From Desulfobacteraceae bacterium UBA2230 (GTDB lineage: Bacteria > Desulfobacterota > Desulfobacteria > Desulfobacterales > Desulfosarcinaceae): a stretch of DNA of 7,575 nt. How positions within the stretch are numbered: position 1 is the stretch's first letter; each line of letters starts with the position of its first letter. The DNA is taken from NCBI GenBank assembly GCA_002348005.1, contig DDYQ01000018.1, forward strand, positions 1 to 7,575, read 5' to 3'. Both the position numbers and the translations under genes were made by a program. Below, piece after piece: positions 1-6,169 of the stretch. Below the pieces are notes generated by a model. The model worked only from the letters and a program-made list of their open reading frames with translations. It was not told where the DNA came from and did no database searches.

Positions 1-899
1 GGCGGCACCGGCTGCGCGCCGATGTGCATCAGCCGCCACTGCTCGAGCCGATAATTCGTCAGCTTCAATTCACCACTGCCGACAGCAAAAAGGATGTCCA
101 AGGCCCAGGGCACCAGTAACCAAACAATCGTGACCCGCTCTTCCGAAACGGCCTCCAGTATCCAGCGCGGTTCGATGCCCTTGAGAATCACCGCCCTGGC
201 GCCCACGATGAAATTGCCGAACCAGTGCATCTTGGCTCCGGTGTGATAGAGCGGCGGGATGCACAGGAAATTATCCGTGTGGGTCTGTCGGTGGTGGTGA
301 TTTTCGATGTAACAGGAAGCTTCCAGATTGCGGTGCGTCAACAAGGCGGCTTTCGGAACACCCGTCGTGCCTGACGTGAAATAAAGCGCTGCATCGTCGG
401 TGATGCGGATGACGACCTGGGGTTCATGGTCCGGATATTCCTTGATCAACTCGGAATAGGGCACGGCGAACTGGGGGCACAATGCTTGCGGCCCTACGAA
501 GATATACGTCTCAACGCTTCGGTCCAGGTCGGCTTTGACCGCAATAATCCGTTCGATGAACTCCGGTCCGAAAAAAAACACTCTGGCTTGGGCCGTGTCC
601 GTGCAACGGCTGATGGTTTTGGCGACAAAACGGAAATTGAGGGGCACGGCGAGTGCACCGGTCCTCAGAATGCCGAAATAGATCGGCAGCCATTCAAGGC
701 AGTTGGTCATCAGGTGCACCACCCGGTCGCCCTTGGCGATACCCCGGGCGATCAGGGCGTGGGCCAGTTGGTTGCTCTCGGTGTTGAAGGCTTCCCAGGT
801 CAGAAACCGGCGCCCATTGTGAGCGGGATCGCGTTCGATCAGGGCGGTCTCCGCTCCATAAAGCCGTGCATTGCGCGTCAGAATTTCAGTGATCAGCAT
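1..899 (-). CDS. AMP-forming acyl-CoA synthetase (class I adenylate-forming enzyme), N-terminal part; cut by window edge
   Basis: The enzyme activates a carboxylic acid with ATP to an acyl-adenylate, then transfers it to CoA, releasing AMP and PPi. About 299 residues are readable on the minus strand and the C-terminal part lies beyond base 1. The phosphate-binding A3 motif YFTSGTTGVPK is at residues 173-183, followed by Ala where Gly is commonest. The PPLYHTGA segment (215-222) matches motif A4, and HIGAQPVP at the cut edge matches the start of the region around A5. The N-terminal LTWEAFN and VPLNFR segments are also typical. The ATG at 899-897 is preceded by GAGGT five bases upstream, a reasonable ribosome site. 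The gene diverges from serA. The substrate cannot be told here because the acyl pocket and the C-terminal catalytic Lys are mostly missing; a fatty, aromatic or other acid is possible. The family call is firm and the substrate is unknown. Confidence 0.93.
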   Translation of the reverse strand, partial: MLITEILTRNARLYGAETALIERDPAHNGRRFLTWEAFNTESNQLAHALIARGIAKGDRVVHLMTNCLEWLPIYFGILRTGALAVPLNFRFVAKTISRCTDTAQARVFFFGPEFIERIIAVKADLDRSVETYIFVGPQALCPQFAVPYSELIKEYPDHEPQVVIRITDDAALYFTSGTTGVPKAALLTHRNLEASCYIENHHHRQTHTDNFLCIPPLYHTGAKMHWFGNFIVGARAVILKGIEPRWILEAVSEERVTIVWLLVPWALDILFAVGSGELKLTNYRLEQWRLMHIGAQPVP

Positions 900-930
900 A
901 ATTTACCTCATACCCTATTTTCGCCAGTTG

Positions 931-959
931 GCCATAACAGAGCGTCATTCATTAATCAA
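931..959 (-). promoter_or_regulatory. Candidate sigma70 promoter for the acyl-CoA synthetase gene
   Basis: Read on the minus strand, TTGATT (959-954) is followed after 17 bases by TATGGC (936-931). A TG one base before the -10 box (939-938) gives an extended -10 form. Transcription would begin near 925, leaving a leader of about 25 bases. The -10 box matches consensus at only three positions, so the call rests on spacing, the TG extension and location. Confidence 0.28.
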
Positions 960-1099
960 GTTGGCTGTAAATTGCGGCAGCATTTTTACAGATCAGGATG
1001 ATCCGGATTTGCCTCGGAGAATCCGGCACGAAGCCGCATGAGCTGCCTCTTTCGAATCCGAAAAACTCCGGCTTCCATTGACGGCAGGGCATCCTTTAT

Positions 1100-1127
1100 G
1101 TCTGCCACGACTAAGTCCGCCACGACT
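1100..1127. repeat. Two-copy tandem repeat upstream of serA promoter
   Basis: GTCTGCCACGACT (1100-1112) recurs as GTCCGCCACGACT (1115-1127), identical at 12 of 13 positions with a 15-bp period. The copies lie about 35-62 bp upstream of the candidate serA -35 box, where tandem activator sites often sit. They are also enclosed by an inverted repeat (1081-1087 and 1131-1137). A regulatory role is inference; chance duplication by slippage is the alternative. Confidence 0.5.
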
Positions 1128-1161
1128 TTTCTGCCGTACCCGGATCGAGCCCAGATTGAGC

Positions 1162-1190
1162 TTGATCCCCGGTTTCTTTTTACTTATGAT
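1162..1190 (+). promoter_or_regulatory. Candidate sigma70 promoter for serA
   Basis: TTGATC (1162-1167) and TATGAT (1185-1190) are separated by exactly 17 bp. They match the consensus boxes at four and five of six positions. The start point would be near 1197, giving a leader of roughly 100 bases before the serA ATG. It is the best promoter-like pair I found in the window and is well placed to drive the downstream genes. Confidence 0.5.
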
Positions 1191-1286
1191 ACCTGCCGCT
1201 TTAAGATCGGAGGCGCAGGACGCTTCCCCGGTCGAAACATGACGCGCATATTTGGGTTCAACTCATTCCTATATTCAATCAATTCG

Positions 1287-1292
1287 AAGGGG
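1287..1292 (+). promoter_or_regulatory. serA ribosome binding site, possibly masked by upstream pairing
   Basis: AAGGGG lies seven bases before the ATG at 1300 and decides that start over the in-frame TTG at 1252. Bases 1289-1297, overlapping this site, are complementary to leader bases 1221-1229 with one A:C mismatch, so the site could be sequestered in the mRNA. Confidence 0.65.
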
Positions 1293-1299
1293 AAACGAC

Positions 1300-2880
1300 A
1301 TGAGAGTACTTGTGAGCGACAACTTGGGAGAAATCGGGGTAAAAATGCTTCAAGAAGCGCCCGGCATTGAGGTGGATGTCAAGACCGGATTGGCTCCCGA
1401 CGCTCTGAAGGATATCATCGGTGCATATGATGCGCTGATCATTCGCAGTTCTACCAAGGTCACCGAGGAACTGCTCGACGCCGCCACCAACCTCAAAGTG
1501 GTCGGGAGGGCCGGAATCGGCCTGGACAACGTGGACATTCCCGCCGCCACCAAGCGGGGCGTGGTCGTAATGAACACCCCTACCGGCAATGTGATCACCA
1601 CCGCCGAACACGCCATTGCCATGATGCTGGCGTTGAGCCGCAATATTCCGGCCGCAACCAGCTCAATGCGGGACGGCCGCTGGGAGAAAAAGAAATTGCA
1701 GGGGCGTGAGCTTTACAAGAAAACCCTGGGTGTCATCGGGTACGGCAAGATCGGTACGATCGTGGCCGACCGAGCCCGAGGGCTGAGAATGCGGGTGGCG
1801 ATTTACGATCCGTTTGTGCCCCCTGAGAAAATTCAGAACGACGGCTTTGAATATCTTTCGCTCGAAGCACTGTATCAACAGTCCGATTTTATAACCATCC
1901 ATGTGCCGAAAATGAAGACCACCGCCAATCTGATCAATAAAGAGGCTTTTGATCGGATGAAAAAGGGCGTGATGCTGATTAATTGCGCCCGCGGGGGAAT
2001 AGTAAATGAAGCCGATCTATATAAGGCCATCATCTCCGGAAAAGTGGCCGGGGCGGCACTGGATGTTTTCGAAACCGAACCGCCTACCGGCAATCCGCTT
2101 CTGACGCTCGACCAGGTGATCTGCACACCCCATTTGGGGGCATCCACCGAAGAGGCCCAAACCAATGTGGCCGTGATGATCGCCGATCAGATTATTGATT
2201 TTCTGAGCACCGGCACAATCGTCAACGCGGTGAACGTCCCTTCGGTAACCGGCGAAGCACTGGAAAAAATTGGCCCTTATCTGAAACTGGCCGAACAAAT
2301 GGGCCTGCTGCAGGCCCAATTGATCGAGGGTGCGCCCACCGAAATCATTATGGAGTATCACGGTGATTTCAGGGCAATCGATCTTTCACCGGTGACCACG
2401 GCCTTGATCAAGGGGCTTTTGACGCCTATGGTCAAGGATCTGGTGAATTTCGTCAATGCCCGCTTTCTCGCCAATCAACGGGGTATCAAGGTTACCGAGA
2501 CCACCATGGCCTCTCATGATGAATACATGTATCTGCTGACCGTCAAATTGATCACCACCGAGGGGGAAAGCATCGTTTCAGGAACCGTGTTCGGTAAGAG
2601 CGATACCCGTATCGTGCGGATCAATACCTTCCGTCTGGAGATGATTCCGTCCGGGCATATGGCGTTGATCAATAATCTGGATGTGCCGGGATCGATCGGT
2701 GAGATCGGCACGACACTCGGAAAACATCAAATCAACATCGGGCGCATGCAGGTGGGGCAGGAAACCGGAGGGGACCGCAATGTCATTTTTTTATGCACCG
2801 ACACCCCCATACCGGCGCTGGTTTTGGAGGAACTGCGGGGTTTGCGAACCGTAAAGACGGTTACCCCGCTTGAATTTTAA
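1300..2880 (+). CDS. serA: D-3-phosphoglycerate dehydrogenase
   Basis: This cytosolic enzyme oxidises 3-phosphoglycerate to 3-phosphohydroxypyruvate with NAD, the first step of serine synthesis. The 526-residue protein is full length for the long form carrying both an intervening (ASB) and an ACT domain. The Rossmann motif GYGKIG is at 147-152, with Asp170 ending the second strand as expected for NAD preference. The catalytic set is intact by family alignment: Arg231 (in NCARGGIVNE), Asp255, Glu260 and His278 (in TPHLG). The ASB domain spans about 315-445 and the ACT domain about 455-526, with an INNLDVPGSIG start; in this family ACT may bind serine for feedback control. The ATG at 1300 has AAGGGG seven bases upstream and gives the standard N-terminus. 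A TTG at 1252 in frame would add 16 residues not typical of the family. The gene begins the plus-strand series. Confidence 0.98.
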   Translation: MRVLVSDNLGEIGVKMLQEAPGIEVDVKTGLAPDALKDIIGAYDALIIRSSTKVTEELLDAATNLKVVGRAGIGLDNVDIPAATKRGVVVMNTPTGNVITTAEHAIAMMLALSRNIPAATSSMRDGRWEKKKLQGRELYKKTLGVIGYGKIGTIVADRARGLRMRVAIYDPFVPPEKIQNDGFEYLSLEALYQQSDFITIHVPKMKTTANLINKEAFDRMKKGVMLINCARGGIVNEADLYKAIISGKVAGAALDVFETEPPTGNPLLTLDQVICTPHLGASTEEAQTNVAVMIADQIIDFLSTGTIVNAVNVPSVTGEALEKIGPYLKLAEQMGLLQAQLIEGAPTEIIMEYHGDFRAIDLSPVTTALIKGLLTPMVKDLVNFVNARFLANQRGIKVTETTMASHDEYMYLLTVKLITTEGESIVSGTVFGKSDTRIVRINTFRLEMIPSGHMALINNLDVPGSIGEIGTTLGKHQINIGRMQVGQETGGDRNVIFLCTDTPIPALVLEELRGLRTVKTVTPLEF

Positions 2881-2916
2881 TGCGCGGCAGCGATAACAGT
2901 GCCACGCTGGCGAAGC

Positions 2917-2952
2917 GCTCCGGCCGGGAGCCCCGTGTGTTGTCGGCCGGAG
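2917..2952 (+). repeat. Inverted repeats with alternative pairing between serA and the DUF1844 gene
   Basis: CTCCGGCCG (2918-2926) pairs perfectly with CGGCCGGAG (2944-2952) across a 17-base loop. The left arm can instead pair locally, GCTCC (2917-2921) with GGAGC (2927-2931), and the two hairpins exclude each other. No T tract follows, so neither resembles a standard intrinsic terminator. The longer hairpin ends 14 bases before the ribosome site of the next gene. It could be an mRNA stability or processing element; function is not shown. Confidence 0.5.
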
Positions 2953-2976
2953 GCCAAACGTTATCAAGGAGCCTTT

Positions 2977-3324
2977 ATGGCCGAAGAAAAAACACCCAAG
3001 GATTCCGGTGCCCAAGCCGAACACCCAGGCCAGGCCGCCTCACAAGCCGAAGGGGCGACGCATGAAAAAACCTATGCACTGCCCAAGATCGATTTTGCAA
3101 CGTTCATCCTGTCGATCAATTCCTCGGCACTCGTGCAGCTCGGTCTGATCGAAGAGCCGGGAACCGGAGAATTAGCCAAGAATCTGCCGCTGGCCAAACA
3201 GACCATCGACCTTTTGGCCTTGCTGGAGGAGAAAACCAAGGGTAATCTAACCAGCGATGAAGAGAACATCCTCAAAAACGTCCTGTACGAATTGCGCATG
3301 CTTTATGTAAAAGAGCGGGGCTGA
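2977..3324 (+). CDS. DUF1844 family protein
   Basis: The 115-residue cytosolic protein has no assigned biochemical role that I know of. Residues 1-32 are polar, rich in Ala, Glu, Lys and Gln, and probably disordered. Residues 38-112 form a compact, largely helical domain starting IDFATFILSINSSALVQLG and ending in a helix with the EENILKNVLYELRMLYV pattern; this is the DUF1844 (PF08899) signature as I recall it. There is no signal peptide, metal site or membrane segment. The ATG at 2977 follows AAGGAG by five bases, the best ribosome site in this stretch. A GTG at 2899 in frame would add 26 unlikely Arg/Cys-rich residues. It lies 96 bp after serA and 12 bp before ispE, so it is probably co-transcribed with ispE. 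The family call is fairly sure and the function unknown. Confidence 0.88.
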   Translation: MAEEKTPKDSGAQAEHPGQAASQAEGATHEKTYALPKIDFATFILSINSSALVQLGLIEEPGTGELAKNLPLAKQTIDLLALLEEKTKGNLTSDEENILKNVLYELRMLYVKERG

Positions 3325-3336
3325 ACAGAACCGACA

Positions 3337-4281
3337 ATGAACGAGCTCAGCGCCGGCCCGCGTCCGGATCGATCTTTCACCACCGCGGCCTCTTTGCAGT
3401 CGGATACCTACCCGATTCGAATCGTGGCGCCCGCCAAGCTCAATCTATTTCTCAAAATAACCGGGCGCCGCAGCGATGGCTATCACGAACTCTGTTCGCT
3501 GATGTGCTGTATCGCACTTTACGACCGTCTCACCCTATACCCCGGTGCGGACCTCAATCGGCTGATATGCGATGACCCGCTTGTTCCGAGCGATCACACC
3601 AACCTGGCGTTCCGGGCGCTTTCGGCCTTCAATGCAGCGCTTGAACAGGAAAGATATCGTTCATGGCGACCGGTCTTTATCGAACTGGCCAAGACAATCC
3701 CCGCAGGCGCAGGATTGGGGGGCGGCAGCAGCGATGCGGCCGCCGTTCTGAAGGCGCTGAACCGATATTACGGCCACCCTTTCTCGCATGACCGATTGGC
3801 CGCCATCGCGCTTGATCTGGGGGCAGATATCCCTTTTTTTCTCACCCAGACCCCTGCCGTTGCGGAAGGCATAGGCGAGAGGCTTTCTCCCTACCCCCAT
3901 TTGCCGCCCTGGCACGTTCTCCTGGTGTATCCCGGTTTCGGCATATCAACCGCCGAGGTCTTCCACGACCTGAATTTAAGATTGACAAAAGAGGAAAAAA
4001 AAATTAGGTATTTTGCCTTTAAAAATGGGAAAATGGATGTGGTTTCCCATATGTGCAACGATCTTGAAGATGCAGTAAAAAAGCGGTTTCCGGTGATAGC
4101 AACGATTAAAGCGGCCCTGCTTGAACAGGGCGCCCTGGGGGCGTCGATGACTGGAAGCGGATCGAGCGTGTTCGGTCTTTTTGCCGACTCAACCGGCGCT
4201 CGAAAAGCGGTCCGGGGTCTGGAGCCGCAACCGGGGTGGCGTATTTTTGTCACCCGATTGCTGACGCATCCCGAGACGTAA
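3337..4281 (+). CDS. ispE: 4-diphosphocytidyl-2-C-methyl-D-erythritol kinase
   Basis: This GHMP-family kinase phosphorylates the 2-hydroxyl of CDP-methylerythritol with ATP in the non-mevalonate (MEP) route to isoprenoids. The 314 residues show the N-terminal APAKLNLFLKI motif with catalytic Lys34, then DGYHEL (47-52). The glycine-rich ATP loop PAGAGLGGGSSDA is at 122-134. GADIPFF (162-168) carries catalytic Asp164, and the third GHMP motif GASMTGSGSSVFG is at 268-280. The chain is 20-30 residues longer than usual because about 24 residues precede the conserved start. ATG 3337 has no clear Shine-Dalgarno, so coupling to the DUF1844 gene 12 bp upstream is possible; a TTG at codon 20 (3394) would give a conventional length but has no ribosome site either. 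An AT-rich patch with nine consecutive A (3995-4003) encodes a Lys-rich surface segment. Function is secure and the exact start is not. Confidence 0.97.
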   Translation: MNELSAGPRPDRSFTTAASLQSDTYPIRIVAPAKLNLFLKITGRRSDGYHELCSLMCCIALYDRLTLYPGADLNRLICDDPLVPSDHTNLAFRALSAFNAALEQERYRSWRPVFIELAKTIPAGAGLGGGSSDAAAVLKALNRYYGHPFSHDRLAAIALDLGADIPFFLTQTPAVAEGIGERLSPYPHLPPWHVLLVYPGFGISTAEVFHDLNLRLTKEEKKIRYFAFKNGKMDVVSHMCNDLEDAVKKRFPVIATIKAALLEQGALGASMTGSGSSVFGLFADSTGARKAVRGLEPQPGWRIFVTRLLTHPET

Positions 4282-4326
4282 TTGTGACCGCACAGAGATT
4301 TGCGTTTATGAACTCATTTTAGTCAC

Positions 4327-4401
4327 TGGGGCGTCGTCAAGCGGTAAGACACAGGATTTTGGTTCCTGCATCCGGAGGTTCGAATCCTCCCGCCCCAGCC
4401 A
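4327..4401 (+). tRNA. tRNA-Gln (anticodon UUG), with encoded CCA
   Basis: A complete cloverleaf is readable. The acceptor strands are TGGGGCG (4327-4333) and CGCCCCA (4391-4397), followed by discriminator G4398 and an encoded CCA. The D arm GTC/GAC encloses AAGCGGTAA. The anticodon stem CAGGA/TCCTG encloses the loop TTTTGGT with TTG at 4359-4361. The T stem GGAGG/CCTCC holds TTCGAAT. The weak U1-A72 pair and G73 are typical of bacterial tRNA-Gln; U1-A72 is a known identity element for GlnRS and for GatCAB amidation of Glu-tRNA-Gln. The gene sits 45 bp after ispE and 36 bp before prs, on the same strand with no terminator visible on either side. It is therefore probably cut out of a longer transcript by RNase P and 3' processing. 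Confidence 0.97.
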
Positions 4402-4437
4402 CCCCAACCCGAAACGTTGAAAGCAGCAGGTTGCCTT

Positions 4438-5388
4438 GTGAGCAGAACACTTAATGATTTCTGGATTTTTTCGGGAAATTCCAATCCGATACTGGCCAGG
4501 AAGATCTGTGAATATCTGCAGATGCCCCTGGGTGGCGCCAAGATCAACACATTCAGTGACGGAGAAATCCAGATCGAGATCAATGATAATGTGCGCACCA
4601 AAGATGTTTTTATCATTCAGTCCACCTGCCGCCCGGTCAACGACAACCTGATCGAACTGCTGCTGATGATCGACGCCATGAAACGTGCGTCAGCACGGCG
4701 CATTACAGCGGTAATTCCCTACTACGGCTACGCCCGCCAGGACAAAAAAGTTGCTCCCCGGGTGCCCATAAGCGCCAAACTGGTTGCGGATATGATCACC
4801 TCGGCCGGAGCTACGCGCGTTATCACGCTGGACCTGCATGCCGGCCAGATTCAAGGTTTCTTCAACATCCCTGTTGATAATCTGTTTGCCGCGCCCGTGT
4901 TATTACAGTACATACGCAATTATCTCAGCAACGATATCGTAATTGTTTCCCCGGATGCCGGCGGCGTTGAACGCGCTCGCGCCTTTGCCAAGCGCCTGCA
5001 GGCCGGCCTGGCCATCGTGGATAAGCGCCGTTCGGCGCCCAATGAGGCCAAAGCCATGGCGGTAATCGGCAATGTGGAGGATAAAACCGCATTGATCCTG
5101 GATGACATGGTCGATACGGCCGGAACCTTGACGGAAGCGGTCGGTGTCCTGCTGGAAAACGGCGCCCGGGAGGTGCATGCCTGTTGCGCGCATGCGGTGT
5201 TGTCAGGCCCTGCCATTTCGCGTATCAATGGATCGGATTTGAACAGCCTGGTCGTTACCGACACCATCCCCCTGACCCCCGAGGGCGAGGCGTGTCAGAA
5301 AATCAAAGTTCTGTCGATCTCCGAATTGGTCGGTGAGGCCATCATCCGAAGCTATCGGGGCGACTCTGTGACTTCGCTTTTCGTATAG
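4438..5388 (+). CDS. prs: Ribose-phosphate pyrophosphokinase (PRPP synthetase)
   Basis: The enzyme transfers pyrophosphate from ATP to ribose 5-phosphate, giving PRPP for purine, pyrimidine, NAD, His and Trp synthesis. The 316 residues match the usual class I length. FSDGE is at 39-43, the ATP-binding ARQDKK at 99-104, the metal and substrate segment [12 protein letters not shown] at 131-142 with His134, the flexible catalytic loop [10 protein letters not shown] at 195-204 with Lys196 and Arg198, and the PRPP loop [10 protein letters not shown] at 221-230. The chosen start is GTG 4438, preceded by CAGG seven bases upstream; it gives the family's normal N-terminus. A TTG at 4417 would add seven residues, has no ribosome site and lies only 15 bases from the tRNA end. 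The tRNA-Gln gene directly upstream means processing of the common transcript would set the prs mRNA 5' end. Confidence 0.97.
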   Translation: MSRTLNDFWIFSGNSNPILARKICEYLQMPLGGAKINTFSDGEIQIEINDNVRTKDVFIIQSTCRPVNDNLIELLLMIDAMKRASARRITAVIPYYGYARQDKKVAPRVPISAKLVADMITSAGATRVITLDLHAGQIQGFFNIPVDNLFAAPVLLQYIRNYLSNDIVIVSPDAGGVERARAFAKRLQAGLAIVDKRRSAPNEAKAMAVIGNVEDKTALILDDMVDTAGTLTEAVGVLLENGAREVHACCAHAVLSGPAISRINGSDLNSLVVTDTIPLTPEGEACQKIKVLSISELVGEAIIRSYRGDSVTSLFV

Positions 5389-5501
5389 GAAGGGCGGTCG
5401 GGACGCGGGCCGCCCTCAAGAGGGTCAATCGGCCGCGCGGATAAAGACGAAGCCGCGGAGGCGCTTCACGACCTACCGGAATTTTAAGGAGGAAGAGGTT
5501 C
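5389..5501 (+). promoter_or_regulatory. rplY leader, GC-rich with several possible stems
   Basis: The 113 bases between prs and rplY can form AGGGCGG (5391-5397) with CCGCCCT (5410-5416), a small CCCT/AGGG stem (5413-5424) that competes with it, and CCGCG (5433-5437) with CGCGG (5454-5458). None is followed by a T tract, so a terminator is unlikely. In E. coli and relatives L25 is reported to repress translation of its own mRNA through the rplY leader. The same could hold here, but I see no recognisable 5S loop-E mimic. Confidence 0.3.
5486..5492 (+). promoter_or_regulatory. Strong Shine-Dalgarno that fixes the TTG start of rplY
   Basis: AAGGAGG lies nine bases before TTG 5502. It is the strongest ribosome site in the window and supports a non-ATG start for rplY, since no in-frame ATG fits the conserved L25 N-terminus. 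Confidence 0.8.
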
Positions 5502-6137
5502 TTGAACACTATTGAACTTAATGCGACAACCCGTACCACCACTGGAAACGGCCCGGCCAGGGTTTTGCGCCGCGATGGACGCGTACCCGCGATTTTATAC
5601 GGCCCGCACGCCGAAAACATCATGCTTTCCGTCAGTGCCTTCGACCTTGATAAGATTTTGAAGCAGGGCAGCGTTGGCCGAACCATTTTCAATGTCAAGA
5701 TCGATGACGGCAAACTCGGCAAATCGGCAATGATCAAGGAAATGCAACTGCACCCGGTAACGCGGTCATTCCTGCACCTCGATTTGTATGAGATATCGAT
5801 GGACCGCAAAATCCACGTCAACGTTCCCGTGGTCACGACCGGCAAAGCCAAGGGCGTCGAGTTGGGCGGCGTTCTGCAACTCGTCTTCCGTGAACTGGAA
5901 GTGCTCTGTTTGCCGAACGAAATTCCAAACGACATCACCATCGATGTCACTGAGTTGGGCGTCGGCGATGCCGTACACGTGGAGGACATCAAATTGGCGG
6001 GCAATGCCGAGATCCCCCATGACACCAACTTTACGGTTTTGACGATCACCAGTCCGAAAGCAGAGGCTGAAGAAGGCGCCAAGGGTGAAGGTGAAGAAGA
6101 GGCAGCTGAGGCCTCCGCAGCCGGGGAGTCCGAATAA
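5502..6137 (+). CDS. rplY: 50S ribosomal protein L25, general stress protein CTC/TL5 type
   Basis: L25 binds loop E of 5S rRNA in the large subunit. The 211-residue protein is the long two-domain form, not the ~95-residue E. coli form. Residues 1-95 are the 5S-binding beta barrel, opening with ELNATTRTTTGNGPARVLRR and carrying the R24-G26-P29-A30-Y33-G34 pattern and HPVTRSFLHLDLYEI (84-98). Residues 100-185 are the TL5 C-terminal domain. A Glu/Ala/Gly tail (186-211) is strongly acidic and probably disordered. The start is TTG 5502 with AAGGAGG nine bases upstream; it aligns exactly with the family N-terminus. It follows prs by 113 bp and precedes pth by 32 bp, a gene pairing common in bacteria. 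The TTG start could limit output relative to other ribosomal proteins, or be offset by the strong ribosome site. Confidence 0.96.
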   Translation: MNTIELNATTRTTTGNGPARVLRRDGRVPAILYGPHAENIMLSVSAFDLDKILKQGSVGRTIFNVKIDDGKLGKSAMIKEMQLHPVTRSFLHLDLYEISMDRKIHVNVPVVTTGKAKGVELGGVLQLVFRELEVLCLPNEIPNDITIDVTELGVGDAVHVEDIKLAGNAEIPHDTNFTVLTITSPKAEAEEGAKGEGEEEAAEASAAGESE

Positions 6138-6169
6138 CCGCGGGTCTGCGCGAACAGTGATGGTTATCA

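Larger units (their letters stand above)
900..1299. other. Divergent intergenic region, no gene seen
   Basis: This 400-bp stretch separates the minus-strand acyl-CoA synthetase gene from serA. No credible coding sequence is present: the open frames crossing it give low-complexity or arbitrary peptides without ribosome sites. It holds candidate promoters in both directions, a two-copy 15-bp-period tandem repeat (1100-1127) enclosed by a 7-bp inverted repeat (ACGGCAG 1081-1087, CTGCCGT 1131-1137), and a serA leader of about 100 bases. Short palindromes such as ATCCGGAT (1001-1008) and TTTCG/CGAAA (1050-1063) are seen but unassigned. Confidence 0.7.

Noticed and set aside
426..1001. Plus-strand open frame of 191 codons
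   Set aside because: It lies antisense to the acyl-CoA synthetase, whose minus-strand reading has clear A3 and A4 motifs; the plus-strand peptide has no recognisable domain or ribosome site.
1252..1299. In-frame upstream TTG start for serA
   Set aside because: It would add 16 non-conserved residues, and the ribosome site at 1287-1292 points to ATG 1300.
1038..1370. Plus-strand open frame of 110 codons in the serA upstream region
   Set aside because: No ribosome site, composition looks random, and it overlaps the well-supported serA start. Its repeated SATT peptide only reflects the DNA tandem repeat.
2899..2976. GTG 2899 as an upstream start for the DUF1844 gene
   Set aside because: It adds 26 Arg/Cys-rich residues read through the hairpin region, while ATG 2977 has AAGGAG at ideal spacing.
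2880..3065. 61-codon frame overlapping the serA stop as TAATG
   Set aside because: The overlap suggests coupling, but the Arg/Ser/Gly-rich peptide runs out of frame through the DUF1844 gene and resembles no family.
4282..4312. Promoter for tRNA-Gln: TTGTGA (4282-4287) with TATGAA (4307-4312)
   Set aside because: The spacer is 19 bp and both boxes match poorly; 17-bp spacing gives TTTATG, also poor. Not strong enough to list as a feature.
5391..5416. Intrinsic terminator after prs
   Set aside because: The 7-bp stem AGGGCGG/CCGCCCT is perfect but has a 12-base loop and is followed by CAAGAGGG, not by a T tract.
5342..6082. Minus-strand open frame of 246 codons across prs-rplY
   Set aside because: It is antisense to rplY, is Ser/Arg/Leu-rich as expected of a shadow frame, and has no domain; rplY is unambiguous.
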